Part shown: piece after piece, positions 63,786 to 64,000 of the stretch
Layout of the letters: each line of letters starts with the position of its first letter
Position numbering within the stretch: the first letter of the stretch is position 1
Origin: Bacillus cereus ATCC 14579
Lineage (GTDB): Bacteria > Bacillota > Bacilli > Bacillales > Bacillaceae_G
Assembly (NCBI RefSeq): GCF_000007825.1
Contig: NC_004722.1
Span: forward strand, 1,528,501-1,592,500
Reading direction: 5' to 3'
DNA: 64,000 bases
Program-made: the position numbers and the translations under genes
Notes under the pieces: model-generated
What the model was told of the DNA's origin: nothing
Seen by the model: the letters and a program-made list of their open reading frames with translations, nothing else
Databases searched by the model: none

Positions 63786-64000
63786 ATGAGATTATCTGAT
63801 TATAATACACCGCTATCGGGTATGTTGGCGGCTCAAATGGGGTTACAAACAACGAAACAAAACTTGTCTAATATTCATACACCAGGTTATGTTCGTCAAA
63901 TGGTGAATTACGAATCTGCTGGAGGGAGTAAAGGGTATGCACCAGAACAAAGAATAGGGTATGGTGTACAAACGTTAGGTGTTGATCGTATTACAGATGA
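63786..64000 (+). CDS. flgK: Flagellar hook-associated protein FlgK, N-terminal part
   Basis: The first 71 codons are present before the window ends. LSGMLAAQMGLQTTKQNLSN followed by IHTPGYVRQMVNYES and GYGVQTLGVDRI is the conserved N-terminal rod/hook motif of FlgK. It joins the hook to the filament and is exported by the flagellar system. AAGGAGAAG lies 10 bases before ATG 63786. Confidence 0.92.
   Translation, partial: MRLSDYNTPLSGMLAAQMGLQTTKQNLSNIHTPGYVRQMVNYESAGGSKGYAPEQRIGYGVQTLGVDRITD

Overview
The window is low-G+C Firmicute DNA and matches a Bacillus cereus group chromosome (cereus/thuringiensis/anthracis type). The evidence is strong AGGAGG ribosome binding sites, TTGACA/TATAAT promoters, YjcZ and Spo0E-like sporulation proteins, an Hfq paralogue, a GerN-type antiporter, and a flagellar/chemotaxis locus read from a SigA-type promoter. 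No rRNA, tRNA, CRISPR array, insertion sequence or complete prophage was found.

Layout. (1) 1-1640: the end of a broken P-type ATPase gene and a YpcP-like 5'-3' exonuclease. (2) 1990-11840: a small FbpB-like basic protein, a long regulatory leader (hairpin, 20-nt palindrome, promoter, 8-codon leader ORF), and an eight-gene exopolysaccharide operon (acyltransferase, Wzz-like protein, degenerate CpsD-like ATPase, priming sugar transferase, Wzx flippase, Wzy polymerase, two glycosyltransferases). A terminator follows, then a parallel beta-helix protein. From memory, this content resembles the locus called eps2 in B. cereus. (3) 11954-27007, minus strand: one 15-kb gene for a 5017-residue protein with 35 DUF11-type repeats and neither a signal peptide nor a wall anchor. 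(4) 27130-40320: housekeeping and metabolic genes, including two RNase HI-like proteins, a QueT transporter under a preQ1-I riboswitch, CspD, a YqcI/YcgG protein, a LysE exporter, a fatty acid hydroxylase, a DUF485/acetate-type symporter pair and a class III aminotransferase. (5) 40382-53020: a GerN/NapA antiporter, an extra RNase J paralogue, a MerR regulator with a 19-bp-spacer promoter before a MATE pump, YetF, YdcF, DUF4870, nitroreductase, TSUP and MFS transporters, YjcZ, a Spo0E-like phosphatase, an Hfq paralogue and a YfbR-like nucleotidase. (6) 53088-64000: the motility locus motA-motB-cheY-cheA-fliY, two uncharacterised membrane proteins, convergent cheR plus an unknown gene, then yaaR-like, flgN-like and the start of flgK.

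How the parts work together. The polysaccharide operon has a complete Wzx/Wzy set: priming by the 212-residue transferase, sugar addition by the GT2 and GT4 enzymes, acylation, flipping, polymerisation and chain-length control. Its kinase-like partner has lost the P-loop lysine. The giant repeat protein next to it is a plausible surface or spore-layer fibre. Motility genes are punctuated by internal terminators after cheY and cheA, so their dosage is probably set in segments.

Points most worth a second look: the giant DUF11 protein with a conserved Lys/Asp/Asn pattern in its repeats, the multi-element leader of the polysaccharide operon, the FliY-like protein with a duplicated CheC-like domain, the hairpin over the cheR start, the kinase-dead CpsD-like protein, the Hfq paralogue with a changed Sm2 motif, and a glyoxalase N-terminal remnant that now forms a 37-codon ORF upstream of an MFS gene.
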